From assembly GCA_024734495.1 (NCBI GenBank), contig JALMQS010000722.1, positions 504,254-568,253 on the forward strand: a stretch of 64,000 nt of DNA, in the 5' to 3' direction. The DNA comes from Forficula auricularia (Eukaryota > Arthropoda > Insecta > Dermaptera > Forficulidae). The notes under the pieces were generated by a model. The model was given only the letters and a program-made list of their open reading frames with translations, searched no databases and was not told where the DNA came from. A program made the position numbers and the translations under genes. Positions 32,922-43,400 of the stretch are shown piece by piece (the first letter of the stretch is position 1; each line of letters starts with the position of its first letter).

Positions 32922-34091
32922 ATGCCACCGAAAAAATCTAACCTCAACAACGCGAGCAGCAAAGCGGCACGACGCAGACGTGTTGAAAGAGCTCAGCAAT
33001 TACCAGAACAAATCGAAACAAGAAATGCAGCTCAAAGAATCAGGATTGCAGAAAGTCGTGCACAAGAATCTCAAGAACAGCGAGACGAACGTCTGCAACA
33101 GAATATTACGAGAACAAGAGCGGCACGAGAACGAAACATAGCTGCAGTGCGAGCACTAGATCGACAAAGGCAACGGATCAGCCGCTCATTAACACGTGCA
33201 TCATTCGTTCGGCTTGCCTTTGAATATGCACCAGATATTAACTACTCAGCGCATTCAAAAATTGCTATCGGTGGAATGGATAAAGTATGTCAATATTGTC
33301 AGGCATTGAAATTTCGGAATGAAGCAGCCGGCATGTGCTGCGCATCAGGAAAAGTTGTGCTGTCACCTCTACCCGCTCCGCCGGAGCCTTTATTATCCCT
33401 TCTTACTGACAATTCAGATGATTCCAAATTATTTTTGCGTAAGATACGCAAATTTAATTCTTGCTTCCAAATGACGTCATTTGGGGCAACTAAAATTTGC
33501 GATCGTGCATCCGATGGACGTAATTTTGAAACTACATTCAAAATTCAAGGCCAGGTGTACCATAAAATCGGATCGCTGATGCCAATGCCTGATAACAATC
33601 CGAAATTTCTTCAAATTTATTTTATGGGCGGTTGTGAAGAGCGCGTGACGACTCGGTGCCTGTATAATTTTATTGAACAAGCAGAGGAAAGAGCAATTGT
33701 GATATTATTGGAAAATTTTTTAGAAGATCACAATCAACTAATTCAATTGATCAAAAGAGTTTCGCCACGACTGCAAAATGACAATTATCAAATCGTCATA
33801 AAAGCCGACAAAGTACCATTAGGTGAACATGCTGGTAGATTCAACGCTCCAACTGTTGATGAGGTTGCTGTTATCATGGTTGGTGATCCAGTTGACAAAA
33901 GATCTATAAAAATTACACGGCGAGACAACACTGTCAGTACGATTTCGGATCTACACCGTTCATATGACGCACTACAATATCCATTGATATTTTGGCAAGG
34001 ACAAGATGAATATCACCTTAATATCAAACAGTATGATCCAAATACCGGTAAATTTGACAATTATCTATTTACTTTCTTACTGTATGTATAG
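32922..34091 (+). CDS. Helitron Rep/helicase protein, N-terminal part
   Basis: 389 codons. A basic N-terminus (MPPKKSNLNN, many Arg and Gln; coiled-coil-like to about residue 90) is followed by a Cys cluster CQYCQALKFRNEAAGMCC (about 125-145), as in Helitron N-terminal zinc-finger regions, then conserved Helitron blocks (QVYHKIGSLMP, YFMGGCEERV, PSTVDEVAVI-type sequence, DLHRSYDALQYPLIF). The frame stops at 34089-34091. The following segment (34133-35062) continues the same protein in another frame, so the gene is broken here. Confidence 0.85.
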   Translation: MPPKKSNLNNASSKAARRRRVERAQQLPEQIETRNAAQRIRIAESRAQESQEQRDERLQQNITRTRAARERNIAAVRALDRQRQRISRSLTRASFVRLAFEYAPDINYSAHSKIAIGGMDKVCQYCQALKFRNEAAGMCCASGKVVLSPLPAPPEPLLSLLTDNSDDSKLFLRKIRKFNSCFQMTSFGATKICDRASDGRNFETTFKIQGQVYHKIGSLMPMPDNNPKFLQIYFMGGCEERVTTRCLYNFIEQAEERAIVILLENFLEDHNQLIQLIKRVSPRLQNDNYQIVIKADKVPLGEHAGRFNAPTVDEVAVIMVGDPVDKRSIKITRRDNTVSTISDLHRSYDALQYPLIFWQGQDEYHLNIKQYDPNTGKFDNYLFTFLLYV

Positions 34092-34132
34092 ATTTTAATT
34101 TCGTATTGCATTTTATTTTTTATTTTTTAGGT

Positions 34133-35062
34133 GATTACAGAAATAATAAAGTTAGCTCAATGAACTACTACGCACACCGAATAATGGTTAGACAACATCA
34201 AGACAATTATATCCTTCGATATCGTGAGCTGTTCCATCAATACATTGTTGATATGTATGCTAAGGTCGAAAGCGAACGCTTGCGATTCCTTCGATTCAAC
34301 CAGGCAAAACTACGATCGGAAGAATATATTCACTTACGAGATGCTGTTGCTGGAAACATCGATGGAAATTTAAATCCCAATGACATCGGTAATGCTTTCA
34401 TTTTACCTTCAAGCTACATCGGCAGTCCACGGAACATGCAGGAATACATGCAAGATGCGATGACTTACGTACGTCATTACGGCCGACCGGATTTATTTAT
34501 TACATTCACATGTAATCCGAATTGGCAAGAGATACAAACTTTACTATTGCCAGGACAACAAGCCATTCATCGTCATGATTTAACTGCACGTGTGTTTAAA
34601 CAAAAATTGAAATCCTTAATTGATTTTATTGTTAAATATTCAATTTTTGGTATCACACGTTGTTGGCTGTATACGATAGAGTGGCAGAAGCGAGGTTTGC
34701 CTCATGCCCACATTTTGGTTTGGCTTAAAGATAGAATCCGTCCTGAAGAAATCGATCAAATAATTTCAGCCGAAATTCCAGACCCATTAATTGATCAAGA
34801 ATTATTTGATATTGTCACCAAACACATGATCCATGGGCCATGCGGTGCTTTCAACATGAAGTCACCGTGCATGGAAAATGGAAAATGTAAAAAAAACTTC
34901 CCAAAGCCGCATACGAATGACACGATCACGGATATTGATGGTTATCCAATGTATCGCCGCAGAAGTACTGAGAATGGTGGCCACACATTTACAATGCGAC
35001 TGCCGAACTTTCCAAATCAAGTTGAGTTTAAAAAAAAAAAAAACAATTTACATAAAAGGTAA
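34133..35062 (+). pseudogene. Helitron Rep (HUH) domain, truncated
   Basis: Continues the protein of 32922-34091 after a 40-odd-base AT-rich break. Contains SSMNYYAHRIMVR, then RPDLFITFTCNPNWQEI (Rep motif 1), then KRGLPHAHILVWL with the two metal-binding His of the HUH motif (codons at 34703 and 34709), then GPCGAFNMKSPCM and CKKNFPK. The catalytic Tyr motif and the whole SF1 helicase are absent: the frame ends after an A-run at 35029-35043. The nickase cannot be active without the Tyr region. Confidence 0.85.
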
Positions 35063-35171
35063 TCAATTTTGGACACCTCATACTTTCATTCCGAGACGCC
35101 GCCCGCCAGGGCAACCCGCCCGGAGGGCCTAGCTGGGACAGGCGTGCCGGAGGCACGCCGGGTACAGCTAG

Positions 35172-36224
35172 TAGCTATATAGATATGTTTATGTTTATTT
35201 GCATCAAGCAGTAGAGAATCTCTTTGTTTCTCTTTATGATTCAACAACTCTGCTACTCTCGGCAAAACAAACTTTTAATTTAAATTGACAATGTTTGAAT
35301 AAGTCCAAGAGTCGGATCACTGAGCTGTACTGAGTAAGTAGTATAGAAAATACCTTTTCTTTGTTTCTTAGTTCAAGGAAAAAATGTATTATAGACGTGT
35401 TTGTTTCATCAAAGGGAACCGATTAATGAGAATGGAATATAAATGTATGAATATAATGAAAGCTGTTGAAGAAATTTTTTTTTTGCCTTACATCTATTCA
35501 AAGTATCAGTGAAAAGACATCTTAGAGACAAAGATTAAAAGTATCAAGCTCTTCAATTGAGAGGGTGGATATCGACCCAAGAATGGACCGAAGGGCAAAA
35601 GAACTAACCCGTTTGAAGCCAGGTATCCAGGAAGTCAACATCGATCCTGTGCATTGACCTCCTAAATGACTAAAAATACTCATTGACATATAAATTAATG
35701 AATCCTCCTAGGTCATACATGACAGGCTAGAATCGGAATTTCATTCAGGCCTCCATTTGGCTCAAGATGTTGAATAACACTTTCCTTTATAGATAAAAAA
35801 GAGAAATGGCAGACAGAGGTGAGATGAAAAATAAATGAGGTTTTCGTTGTTTACAACAACTCAACTTTAAGTGTGTGGCTTTCACGGGGCTTGCTCGTGT
35901 TTTGAGGCTGTGTTAAATTAATTATCTAACCTCAAACTTGGTGGTTAATAAACTAATGTATTAGATTAGAAATATATTCACAGAGCCATTTATGAAAACC
36001 TAGTTAGGAATTGTGGTAAGAGAATCGTAGAAAGAGAAACGAAAGTAATTCAATTACTGTAGGAAATTTTGAACGTCTTAGTTCAAATAATTAATTAAAA
36101 TTCTCTTAGGAAGCTCATCTTTGATTAACTTTATTTAAAAAATAAATAAATAAAAAGTGTACTCTTGTTTGATAATGGAAAAACTAATATATATGTTACT
36201 TCATTCGTATCCATAGTAAATTTA
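35172..36224. other. Non-coding, with foldback-family fragment
   Basis: 35190-35290 (GTTTATTTGCATCAAGCAG, then TCTGCTACTCTCGGCAAAAC) belongs to the modules that surround the hammerhead repeats; similar words occur at 31610-31650 and 61290-61390. The remainder is unrecognised. Confidence 0.45.
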
Positions 36225-36315
36225 TAACAGGAATAGGGGAGAATTGGATAAAATTAAAAACATAGAGCTTTTTTTAAATATTAATTGATATTTAATTTTT
36301 ATTTTATACATATTA

Positions 36316-37142
36316 CGAGGAGCGATCAAATATGAACGAGCCTTTATTGACTGAGGGTTGGAGTAGGTATTTGTATGTGTTTGGGCAGTTCAAGTCTGTG
36401 ATGTCTAGAGTGAGGGAACCACACCAGTCGGTTTGTCTTGTGCTTTATGAAGTAGCCCTTACGATGAGTGAGAGGATTCTCTATTGAGCAACGCATAATT
36501 ATAAAATTCCTTATCCGTGAAATCAACATATAGCCTGCCGAAATTTACAGCAGACTGCATGTTCATTTTGGGGAAGCCACTCTTTCATGTCCAAGAGTAA
36601 AGGTATGGTGCAAGGAATTCAAGCAAGGCGTTGCGAATCAAGCTCACCCCCCTCGTCCTCGCACCAGTACGAGTAATGAAAACATTGAACGTGTACGTGA
36701 GCTTATCGAAGGAGATCTACTGCGGTCTACTGCGGTCTGCTGCGGTCTACCCCGGTCTCTTGGATCAAGTTAGGCTTCAGTATCGACGCAAAAGACGAGA
36801 TTGTCCCACCCGCGGTGTGTTGATCCTCCACGACAAGGTCAGGCCGGACACAACAGGTTTAACGCAGCAGAAACTGGTGGAAATTCACTGGAAAACACTT
36901 GATCATCCACCTTACAGCCCAGACTTATTGGCATGCGATTTTCACATGTTTGGAACACTTAAAGAAGCATTTAAAGACAAGCGATATGAGACCAATGATC
37001 AAGTGGAAACATTCGTGCGCAACTGGTTAGATCCCGTCCAAGGAAGAGATTATGAAGAAAAATAATGTGTAGAAATATCGATGTTTCCTATAAAATAAAT
37101 TTTGATTAAACAAAAGGATCGTTTATATTTGATTCATCCTTG
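36316..37142 (+). mobile_element. Internally deleted mariner
   Basis: Ends CGAGGAGCGATCAAATATGA and, complemented, CAAGGATGAATCAAATATAA are imperfect inverted repeats flanked by TA (36314-36315, 37143-37144). At 827 bp it is about 450 bp shorter than a full mariner. A third mariner lineage in this window. Confidence 0.85.
36470..37065 (+). pseudogene. mariner transposase with central deletion
   Basis: A plus-strand N-terminal HTH region can be read across frames (EQRIIIKFLIRE, then FGEATLSCPRVKVWCKEFK, then ERVRELIEGD). The sequence then jumps to the catalytic end: GVLILHDKVRPDTTG with the second Asp and HPPYSPDLLACDF with the third, 34 residues apart. The region with the first catalytic Asp is gone. 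Cannot encode a working enzyme. Confidence 0.85.
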
Positions 37143-37271
37143 TATATCTTAATAAAAACGTCAACAAATTTTAATTGTTAAAGAAAAGTCGTTTCCAAGA
37201 TTGGTGTTTACTGTGAGCCAAGAATGATGTTTTGTCTAATAGTAAAATTGTTTTTTGACAGAGTGATAAAA

Positions 37272-37317
37272 TGAGCCACTGAGAAAGTCAAAATAAATTG
37301 ACGAAACGTCTGGCCCA
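37272..37317 (+). ncRNA. Hammerhead-ribozyme-like motif
   Basis: Stem I TGaGCCA (37272-37278) pairs with TGGCcCA (37311-37317), six pairs and one mismatch. The core reads CTGAGAA (one change from CUGANGA at G8), an extra A, stem II GTCAA/TTGAC (37287-37302), GAAA, AC/GT stem III, cleavage triplet GTC (37308-37310). Strong helices but a substituted G8, so activity is doubtful. Confidence 0.65.
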
Positions 37318-37372
37318 TTTAAAAAAAGCTCTGTTTTTAATTTTATCCAATTCCCTACTATTCATGTTACTA

Positions 37373-39044
37373 ATAAATATATTCATATTATATGACCCGG
37401 GCGGCATTATTTAACTCAAAATAATTCAATTTTTCTTCTTGAAAAATCCATCTTAGCTGGACAGCTAACATCCAATTTTATCTCTTTGTGAGTGAATGTA
37501 AGAAACTCTTAATTGGAAAGAAGACGGCCATTCATTAAATGAAGATGATGTTTGACATTTCTTCGTAGAGCATATTGTTGTTCCTAATATAGTTTCTTAT
37601 CTTTAATTTTACTTTATCTTTGATTATTTTTTGTTTACTGTTTTCTCTCTATTTAATTAAAAGGCGTTTCTCTTCAACTAAATGTTTTTGTAACTTTACT
37701 CTTAGCTTACTGTATCAAATAAATTTAATTGTATTTAATCTAGTCAGTTTTGGATTAATCTTTAAAACAAAAATTAATTAAATATATTAAATTTTCTTAA
37801 ATATCTCGCATTTCATCCTTTTATTTATCATTCGTCATGTATTTAATTAGAACTCGAGAATTTGCAGTACGAAATGATAAGTGTTTATCACCTTGGCGAA
37901 TATTGTCAAGGTTCATAAGATATTACTGATAGAAGAATTTAATAATAGTCTAGTAGTATATTAAAATGCAAGTTTTATTAGGTTATGAATTGTATTCCAA
38001 GTTTTAGTTTTACTAAGCCTGTGACAAACTGTTATTAAACGTGTGTGATATTTTTAAACTATTTTTACTCTTTGGTCATTTTTTTACTTTTAGTTTTACT
38101 TGAAATTAATATGAAATTGATTAACGTGTTGTAAAACTTGCAGCCCATGTTATTAAACAGATTAACATATATTTAAATAAAAAACTTAATCAGGGGGAAA
38201 AGTGAATTTTTTTTTCAAAATTCGCTGTTTTTGCTGATAATGTTGGAAGAGGTAAACTATCAAACTCAGATCAGAGGTGACCTAATAAATTTTAAAACAA
38301 TAAACTATGAAAAATTGAAATAAATTTAAACTAATTCTATTTGTCTCCAAACATGTAAAATTTGTTGACACAACATATGACCATTTACGTATCTACTTAA
38401 CAGAAAAAATACCTAAATGCTTTGAAATGAGAGTCCTACTTATTTATGACGTATTATAATAAAAATAGAGATATCTTCCTTTAATAAATCTTTTTTTTAC
38501 TTATTTATTTAATTAATTAATTATCTTATTATAATTTCAATTTAATAATAATAATAATAAATTTTATTGAACCAATTATTTTACATGCATTAGCGTATAC
38601 ATTTTATTTGAGCTTCGACTTTGGAGATTACATCCCCACCATCGACTGTTCTTGATCTTCTCGGGCTTGCGATAATGTTTTTAGTCCGTGTTTGTTGTGA
38701 GAGGAAAAATTTACGAAATAAAAAACCTCTTTGCAGTTATTTATAAAAAGAAAGGAAAGAATCAGAGGAAAATGATGATGCTATGATGAAAGATGAGCGT
38801 TAGGTCCTGTAGAGTTCCAGTATTAGGAGGTTTAGACTAGTTTGGGTCTTTGGTTTGAACCGATTGGTAATGTCGCTTAGGTTATCCAACAATCTCTGCA
38901 TTCCTAGACCGACTAGGATAATTTCGTTCGATGTTCCGGGAGGGATAATTTCAATTTCTTAATTTTAATATACTTATACTAATATATGAAATGAACTCTT
39001 AGTGGGTTTTAAAATAAATAAATAAATTTATAAAGTGAAACACC
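37373..39044. other. Non-coding, with a possible LINE tail
   Basis: A stretch from 38547 with (AAT)n followed by less AT-rich sequence to about 38950 could be the 3' end of a LINE on the minus strand; no protein motif is clear enough to name it. Otherwise nothing recognised. Confidence 0.35.
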
Positions 39045-39242
39045 TCTTAATTTAAAGCAATTTGAGCTGATAAAGTTAAATAATGTAATCAATAATTTCT
39101 TATGTTAATTCTACATATTTAGAAAATTATTTTAATATTTTTTAAAAGAAAAAATGAATTGAGCACCTGACGGGTTTCGAAGCCATGACTCTCTTCTTTA
39201 GCCGAAGAGCTTTACCAACTAGGCCATGATGATCCCTCCAGG
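39045..39242 (-). repeat. tRNA-derived SINE, copy 1
   Basis: The minus strand starts with a tRNA-like head (GGCCTAGTTGGTAAAG A-box; a worn B-box GGCTTCGAAACCC; CAGGTGCTC end), followed by a body shared with 39353-39547 (ATTATTTAACTTTATCAGCT). The two copies lie head to tail about 305 bp apart. Confidence 0.7.
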
Positions 39243-39352
39243 AATGGTCTTTAGATTGAATGTCATTTTTCCTTTTCGCGGCTTTTTCCTATTTAAAGTA
39301 TATAAAGTATAGTTACTTATGTTTTACACAAATTAACTTTTAAGCGTTAGTT

Positions 39353-39547
39353 TTAATTTTTTTCTTAAAGCAATTTGAGCCGCTAAAGTTAAATAATGTA
39401 ATGAATAATTTCTTATATTAATTCTACATATTTAGAAAATTATTTTATTATTTTTTGAAAAGAATAATTGAATTGAGCACCCGACGGGATTCGAACCCGT
39501 GTCTCTCTCCTTTAGCCGAAGATGCCTTTACCAACTAGGCCCTGTTA
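39353..39547 (-). repeat. tRNA-derived SINE, copy 2
   Basis: Minus strand: A-box GGCCTAGTTGGTAAAG and a perfect B-box GGTTCGAATCC within ACGGGTTCGAATCCCGT, a good T-arm. The presumed anticodon loop (CGGCTAA) has G instead of the universal U33, so this is a SINE head, not a functional tRNA gene. The body matches copy 1. Confidence 0.75.
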
Positions 39548-40455
39548 ATTTGTTTATTTTTTATCATAACAAAGCCCTAAAATTTCACTAAAATAATTCA
39601 AAAGAAGATATTTTTTGACATTTTTAAATCGGAAATTCTGAAGACAGAGTGTCCAAAAACGTCGTTCATCACATTGGAAATTCAAACATTTTGATGCCAA
39701 AACGAACTTTCCGTTCTTGAGTTATATTGATGGTATCGGAATCCAGACAAACAGACAGTCAAATAAAACAAAATAATGATGTTGAAAATAATTTTTCTAA
39801 ACATTTCAGACATCTTTATAAGAAATGAGCGAAAAACAAATTTAACTGAGTTTAATACTAGGTAGCTAGGCATATTTTTTCAAAAAAGTCAAGCTCAACA
39901 TTCCAAACGATTCCTAGGGATATATTTTTATTAATTTCTAGGTTACCTATGAGATAAAGTTGAGTTTCCATTCTAATATGACGGTGAGTTGGTTAAGCCA
40001 TTTCAAATGAGAGATTATCTTCGTGTCTACACGAGCAGAATTTCTGAATGTTGCCAACTGTCACCGTGACAGGAGTACTAGGGGTTGGTTTTACAGCACA
40101 AGAAATGAAAAGGGAAAAGCCATTCATATTCATTTTAGATATTTAACGCCAGTTTAACTAATGATAATGGGCAAACTTCAAATTGTTTTGAGAAATATGA
40201 ATGGAACGAGAATAACAATTTGTTTTTTATTCATGTCCTTCTGCCTGCCATGACATGTCACGTCGACACTTTAATAAACAGCCTATCCAACAATCTAAAA
40301 CGCAATAAAAAACAATCCAAAAAATAGACAAGGCTTAAAACAATTTGCAATTAGCTATTGTTAAAAATTCATGATATTTGATGACAATTACTCTTCGTAA
40401 AGTTCAACTATTATAAATATTTTGAAATTTAAATCAAAAGTTAAAAATTATTTCT
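39548..40455. other. Non-coding stretch
   Basis: AT-rich; no gene, RNA gene or repeat boundary recognised. Confidence 0.4.
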
Positions 40456-41337
40456 ACTTTACCATACAGGGTATGGCCAAGTTTGTAATCGTGCATGAAA
40501 AAAGTGTTTTTTTTCTTCTTTTTTTCGAAATATCTCAAAAATGGCTAAAACTATTTTAATTTAAAAAATTGCGCGAAACAAAGGCATTTCGGTCTACAAA
40601 AAAGACCTAATAAGTGAACAACGAAAAAGTTATATTTTTCTAGATAATAACTGTTTTGTCAAAATGTCTGTTAGTTGTCTGTTAGTTACTATGTGAGTTA
40701 CCAAATTTTTGTGGACGAGCTAGCTCAAAAACCAGTGTGAATATCAAAACCAAATTTTACACGTAGTTTTGGTAGACTAAGAGATGATTAGATTTTGGTG
40801 CATATCGGGGGGGTTAAAAATTATAAATCTAGGCCATTTGAGCAAACTCAACCAAATTGTGTATACATAATCAGTGGACCCCCAGAAGTTTAAAAATACA
40901 AAAACTAACCACTCAAAATGAGGGGGGGGGGGCTCAAAAATTAAAATCTTGGCCCTTGTACCAAACTCAACCAAATTTTGTATGCCTTATCCGTGAGCCC
41001 CCAGAAGACTAAAAATGCAAAAAACAACCGCCCAGAATGGGGGGGTCAAAAAAATGAAAATATAGACCCTTGTACCAAACTCAACCAAATTTTGTATACA
41101 TAATCCGTGGGTACCCAGAAGTTTAAAAATGCATAAACTAATCTCCAAAAATGGGAGGGGGGGGGGGGGGGCAAAAAATGAAAATATAGGTCCATCAACC
41201 AAATTCAACCAAATTTTGTATACATAATCAGTGGGACCCCAGAAGACTAAAAATGCCAAAACTAACCCCCCTACATTATTATAAATAATTTTATTAAATA
41301 TTAAGTATAAGAGAGGGGCCAGGTTGTATGGTAAAGT
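40456..41337. repeat. MITE with ACTTTACCATAC ends and an internal minisatellite
   Basis: Bounded by ACTTTACCATAC (40456) and GTATGGTAAAGT (to 41337). The interior holds about four ~115-bp tandem units (around 40840-41290), each with a CCAAATTTTGTAT block, a CAGTGG..CCCCAGAAG block and a G-run. Same family as 28025-28544 and 61783-62436, which hold fewer units. Confidence 0.85.
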
Positions 41338-41727
41338 CATGGGATGGGCACATTCGATCGTATCAATTTATTATATTTATGATACATCTGCTGAAAATTG
41401 AATATCTATGTGAAAAATTACTTAGGTTGGCTTGCACGCTGAATCACTAAAGATGACATATTCATTAAATAATCCTGCCGAGTTGGACTCGTATATTATG
41501 AATTCCTAACGTATTATAATATAGGTTTTATACAGAACTGGGAAAATACTTCAAAAAATAGTAGTGAAATAGAAAATACTGAAATACATTAATTTCATGT
41601 AGTCCAAATACAAAATACTTTTATAAAAGCGTTAAAATACAAAATACGTGTTTCGGAAATATTATTTGAAATTAATTTGAACGTTTATATTAAGAAAATA
41701 AGGACAACTTATTTTGTGTGACTTTTT
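41338..41727. other. Non-coding spacer
   Basis: AT-rich, nothing recognised. Lies between two MITEs whose ends share ACTTT/AAAGT. Confidence 0.4.
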
Positions 41728-42305
41728 ACTTTATCCAATGCGAAGCATAGGAGAAAGTATTGGAATCGCTCTCGCGGCAAGCGCGACTTCAAAGGGTCCT
41801 CAGGTAAAGACTACGGAACCCATAGACTCAATTAAGGTCACAAATTGAAGTATTCAATGAGATTGAATTTTAGCACGTGGCGGTTTTGCCAAAAATTACC
41901 TGGAATCTCGTCGAGAGGCCAAAAAGTGCCATTTTTTTGGAAGTGCGTGGGGATGGATGGATGGATGTATGTGTGTGTGTGTGTTATCGTTTTTTTCGTC
42001 CACGATTTTTTCCACACCTTTGCGCTGATTGAAATGAAATTGAAAACCTACCATTAGTTTAACAAAATGAAGCGCTGATTAGTTTTTGGTACATATCGGT
42101 CCACAAACATTAGTACTTTATTTCAGTACTTTTTTAGTTTTTTCTAAATATTTTGTAAATGACTTAACCAATTTTGAGGAAATTTAATATCCTAATTAAG
42201 TACCTTGGGGACCACAAAAAGGTTAAATAAAGTTTTTAGTAAAATTATATTTTAAAGTACTTTACTCAAGAACATATTAATATTTCAAATGAATTTGGAT
42301 AAAGT
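41728..42305. repeat. MITE with ACTTTATCCA ends, second full copy
   Basis: ACTTTATCCAATGCG at the left and TTTGGATAAAGT at the right. Interior shared with 23011-23670. Contains a GGATGGATGGATG and TGTGTGTGTG run. Immediately followed by AGCAACGATCCGTTGCAG, a small hairpin word also seen at 1231-1245. Confidence 0.8.
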
Positions 42306-42336
42306 TTAGCAACGATCCGTTGCAGTTAATTTATTT

Positions 42337-42380
42337 AGCCACCAACGTTTCGTCGACTTTGCCTACTTCTTCAGGGCTTC
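42337..42380 (-). ncRNA. Hammerhead-ribozyme-like motif
   Basis: Minus strand: AGCC (stem I), CTGAAGA core (plus 42368-42374), an extra A, stem II GTAGG/TCGAC-type helix with one mismatch around CAAA, GAAA, AC/GT and a GTT triplet, then GGTGGCT closing stem I. Core positions fit the consensus; stem II is weakened. Confidence 0.6.
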
Positions 42381-43029
42381 TACAATTATAAGAACATTAT
42401 TGATATGAATTTACAAAATTACAATTAGAATTCCAAAACAAACATGTATTAATAGTTTTTCTACCAAATAGTCATGTCACCCATTCGTCTAAATTTTCTT
42501 ATTATCTTCGTTACCATTGAAGGCCACAAACTTGTCCTTACTTTCCTAATATAAACTTTCAAATACAAATTATGGACGGAAATGATAATAATAATTATTT
42601 GAAATACAAAATACTGTTTATAAATATAACATTTAGAAATGAAATCATTCAAAATTTCCCTCAAATACCTTTTTATTTTACCATTCCGAGTATGGGTTTC
42701 TTTTTTGTTCCTTTTTTTGGAATATCTCAAAATTGTCTTAAACAATTTGAACAAAAAAAAAATCACTATTAAATAAATAATCCATACCTATAGATAGGAT
42801 AAACTCCTAGAGGTCCAAAATATTCATTAACAATTTTTTTTTAATATTTATTTATATATTATTTTCAACGGCTAAATGCCTAATACAATAATTATTGAAT
42901 ATAACAAAATTAACAATAATAGACAAAGTAATATTATTAAATTAATATAATAATGATAGAGTATATCTTAAATAACAATATAGAAATATAAAAATAATAT
43001 AAGAAAATAGTAATATGATGAAATATAAT

Positions 43030-43400
43030 AATAGAATAGTTACTTGTAGATTAGGGTCAACATTTTGAACAAGACTGCGATTCTATTAATGTTCAATGAG
43101 AAATCCAAGGGGTTTTCTAGTTGTTTAGATAAATTGTTATAACATCTACTTAATCTGAATACTGGATTAGCTTCAGAGTGCCGGGTGGATGGTACTTCTG
43201 GATAAAAATGTAGTTTATTTCTAAGTACATAATTTGAGTTTTGAATTGGAAACAAGTTTTGAAGATCAGGACAATTCACCCTGTTGGACTTGATCTTGTA
43301 CACAAATATAACATCGGAGGCAATCATGGAAGATGTAACAGAAGCAAGACAGAAAGGTTCAGCAGTTGAAGTGTAGTCATGGTCGTATCTCGACAAAGGA
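43030..43400 (-). pseudogene. LINE C-terminal fragment, another family
   Basis: A 118-codon minus-strand frame with NSNYVLRNKLHFYPEVPSTR and NPVFRLSRCYNNLSKQLENP. The R-x-x-x-L-x-x-P...S...R-L...YN pattern is the usual end of several non-LTR pol proteins, just before the stop. No upstream RT is visible. Downstream, 43440-43620 contains two similar short blocks around CATATAGTTT, and 43770-43840 a segment ending (AAT)n. Confidence 0.5.

Larger units (their letters stand above)
32029..35171 (+). mobile_element. Helitron, internally truncated
   Basis: Begins TCTCGTGTCACAATG after an A (32028), with AACCACTGAACCGATT in the leader, as Helitron 5' ends often have. The 3' end has a perfect hairpin GGCGTGCC/GGCACGCC (35141-35159), then CTAG at 35168-35171 and host T. 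It has no inverted ends and no duplication, as expected for A^T insertion. It encodes the Rep half only (32922-35062); the helicase half is missing and the frame dies in an A-run near 35030, just before the end. Confidence 0.9.
36225..37372. repeat. Inverted ends of a hammerhead foldback, split by a mariner
   Basis: AATTGGATAAAATTAAAAAC and GAGCTTTTTTTAAAT at 36240-36283 are inverted at 37316-37366, next to the hammerhead motif at 37272-37317. A deleted mariner (36316-37142) lies between the arms, so the foldback predates it. Confidence 0.6.

Noticed and set aside
34082..34130. A spliceosomal intron joining the two Helitron frames (GTATGT donor, pyrimidine-rich tract, TTTTAG acceptor)
   Set aside because: Removing 34082-34130 does not join the two frames in register: the first exon would need one base to complete its codon, but the downstream frame needs two. 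A frame-breaking change is simpler.
39475..39547. A functional tRNA gene on the minus strand
   Set aside because: A and B boxes and a T-arm are present, but the anticodon loop lacks U33, the acceptor stem does not close well, and a second diverged copy shares the non-tRNA body. This is a SINE head.
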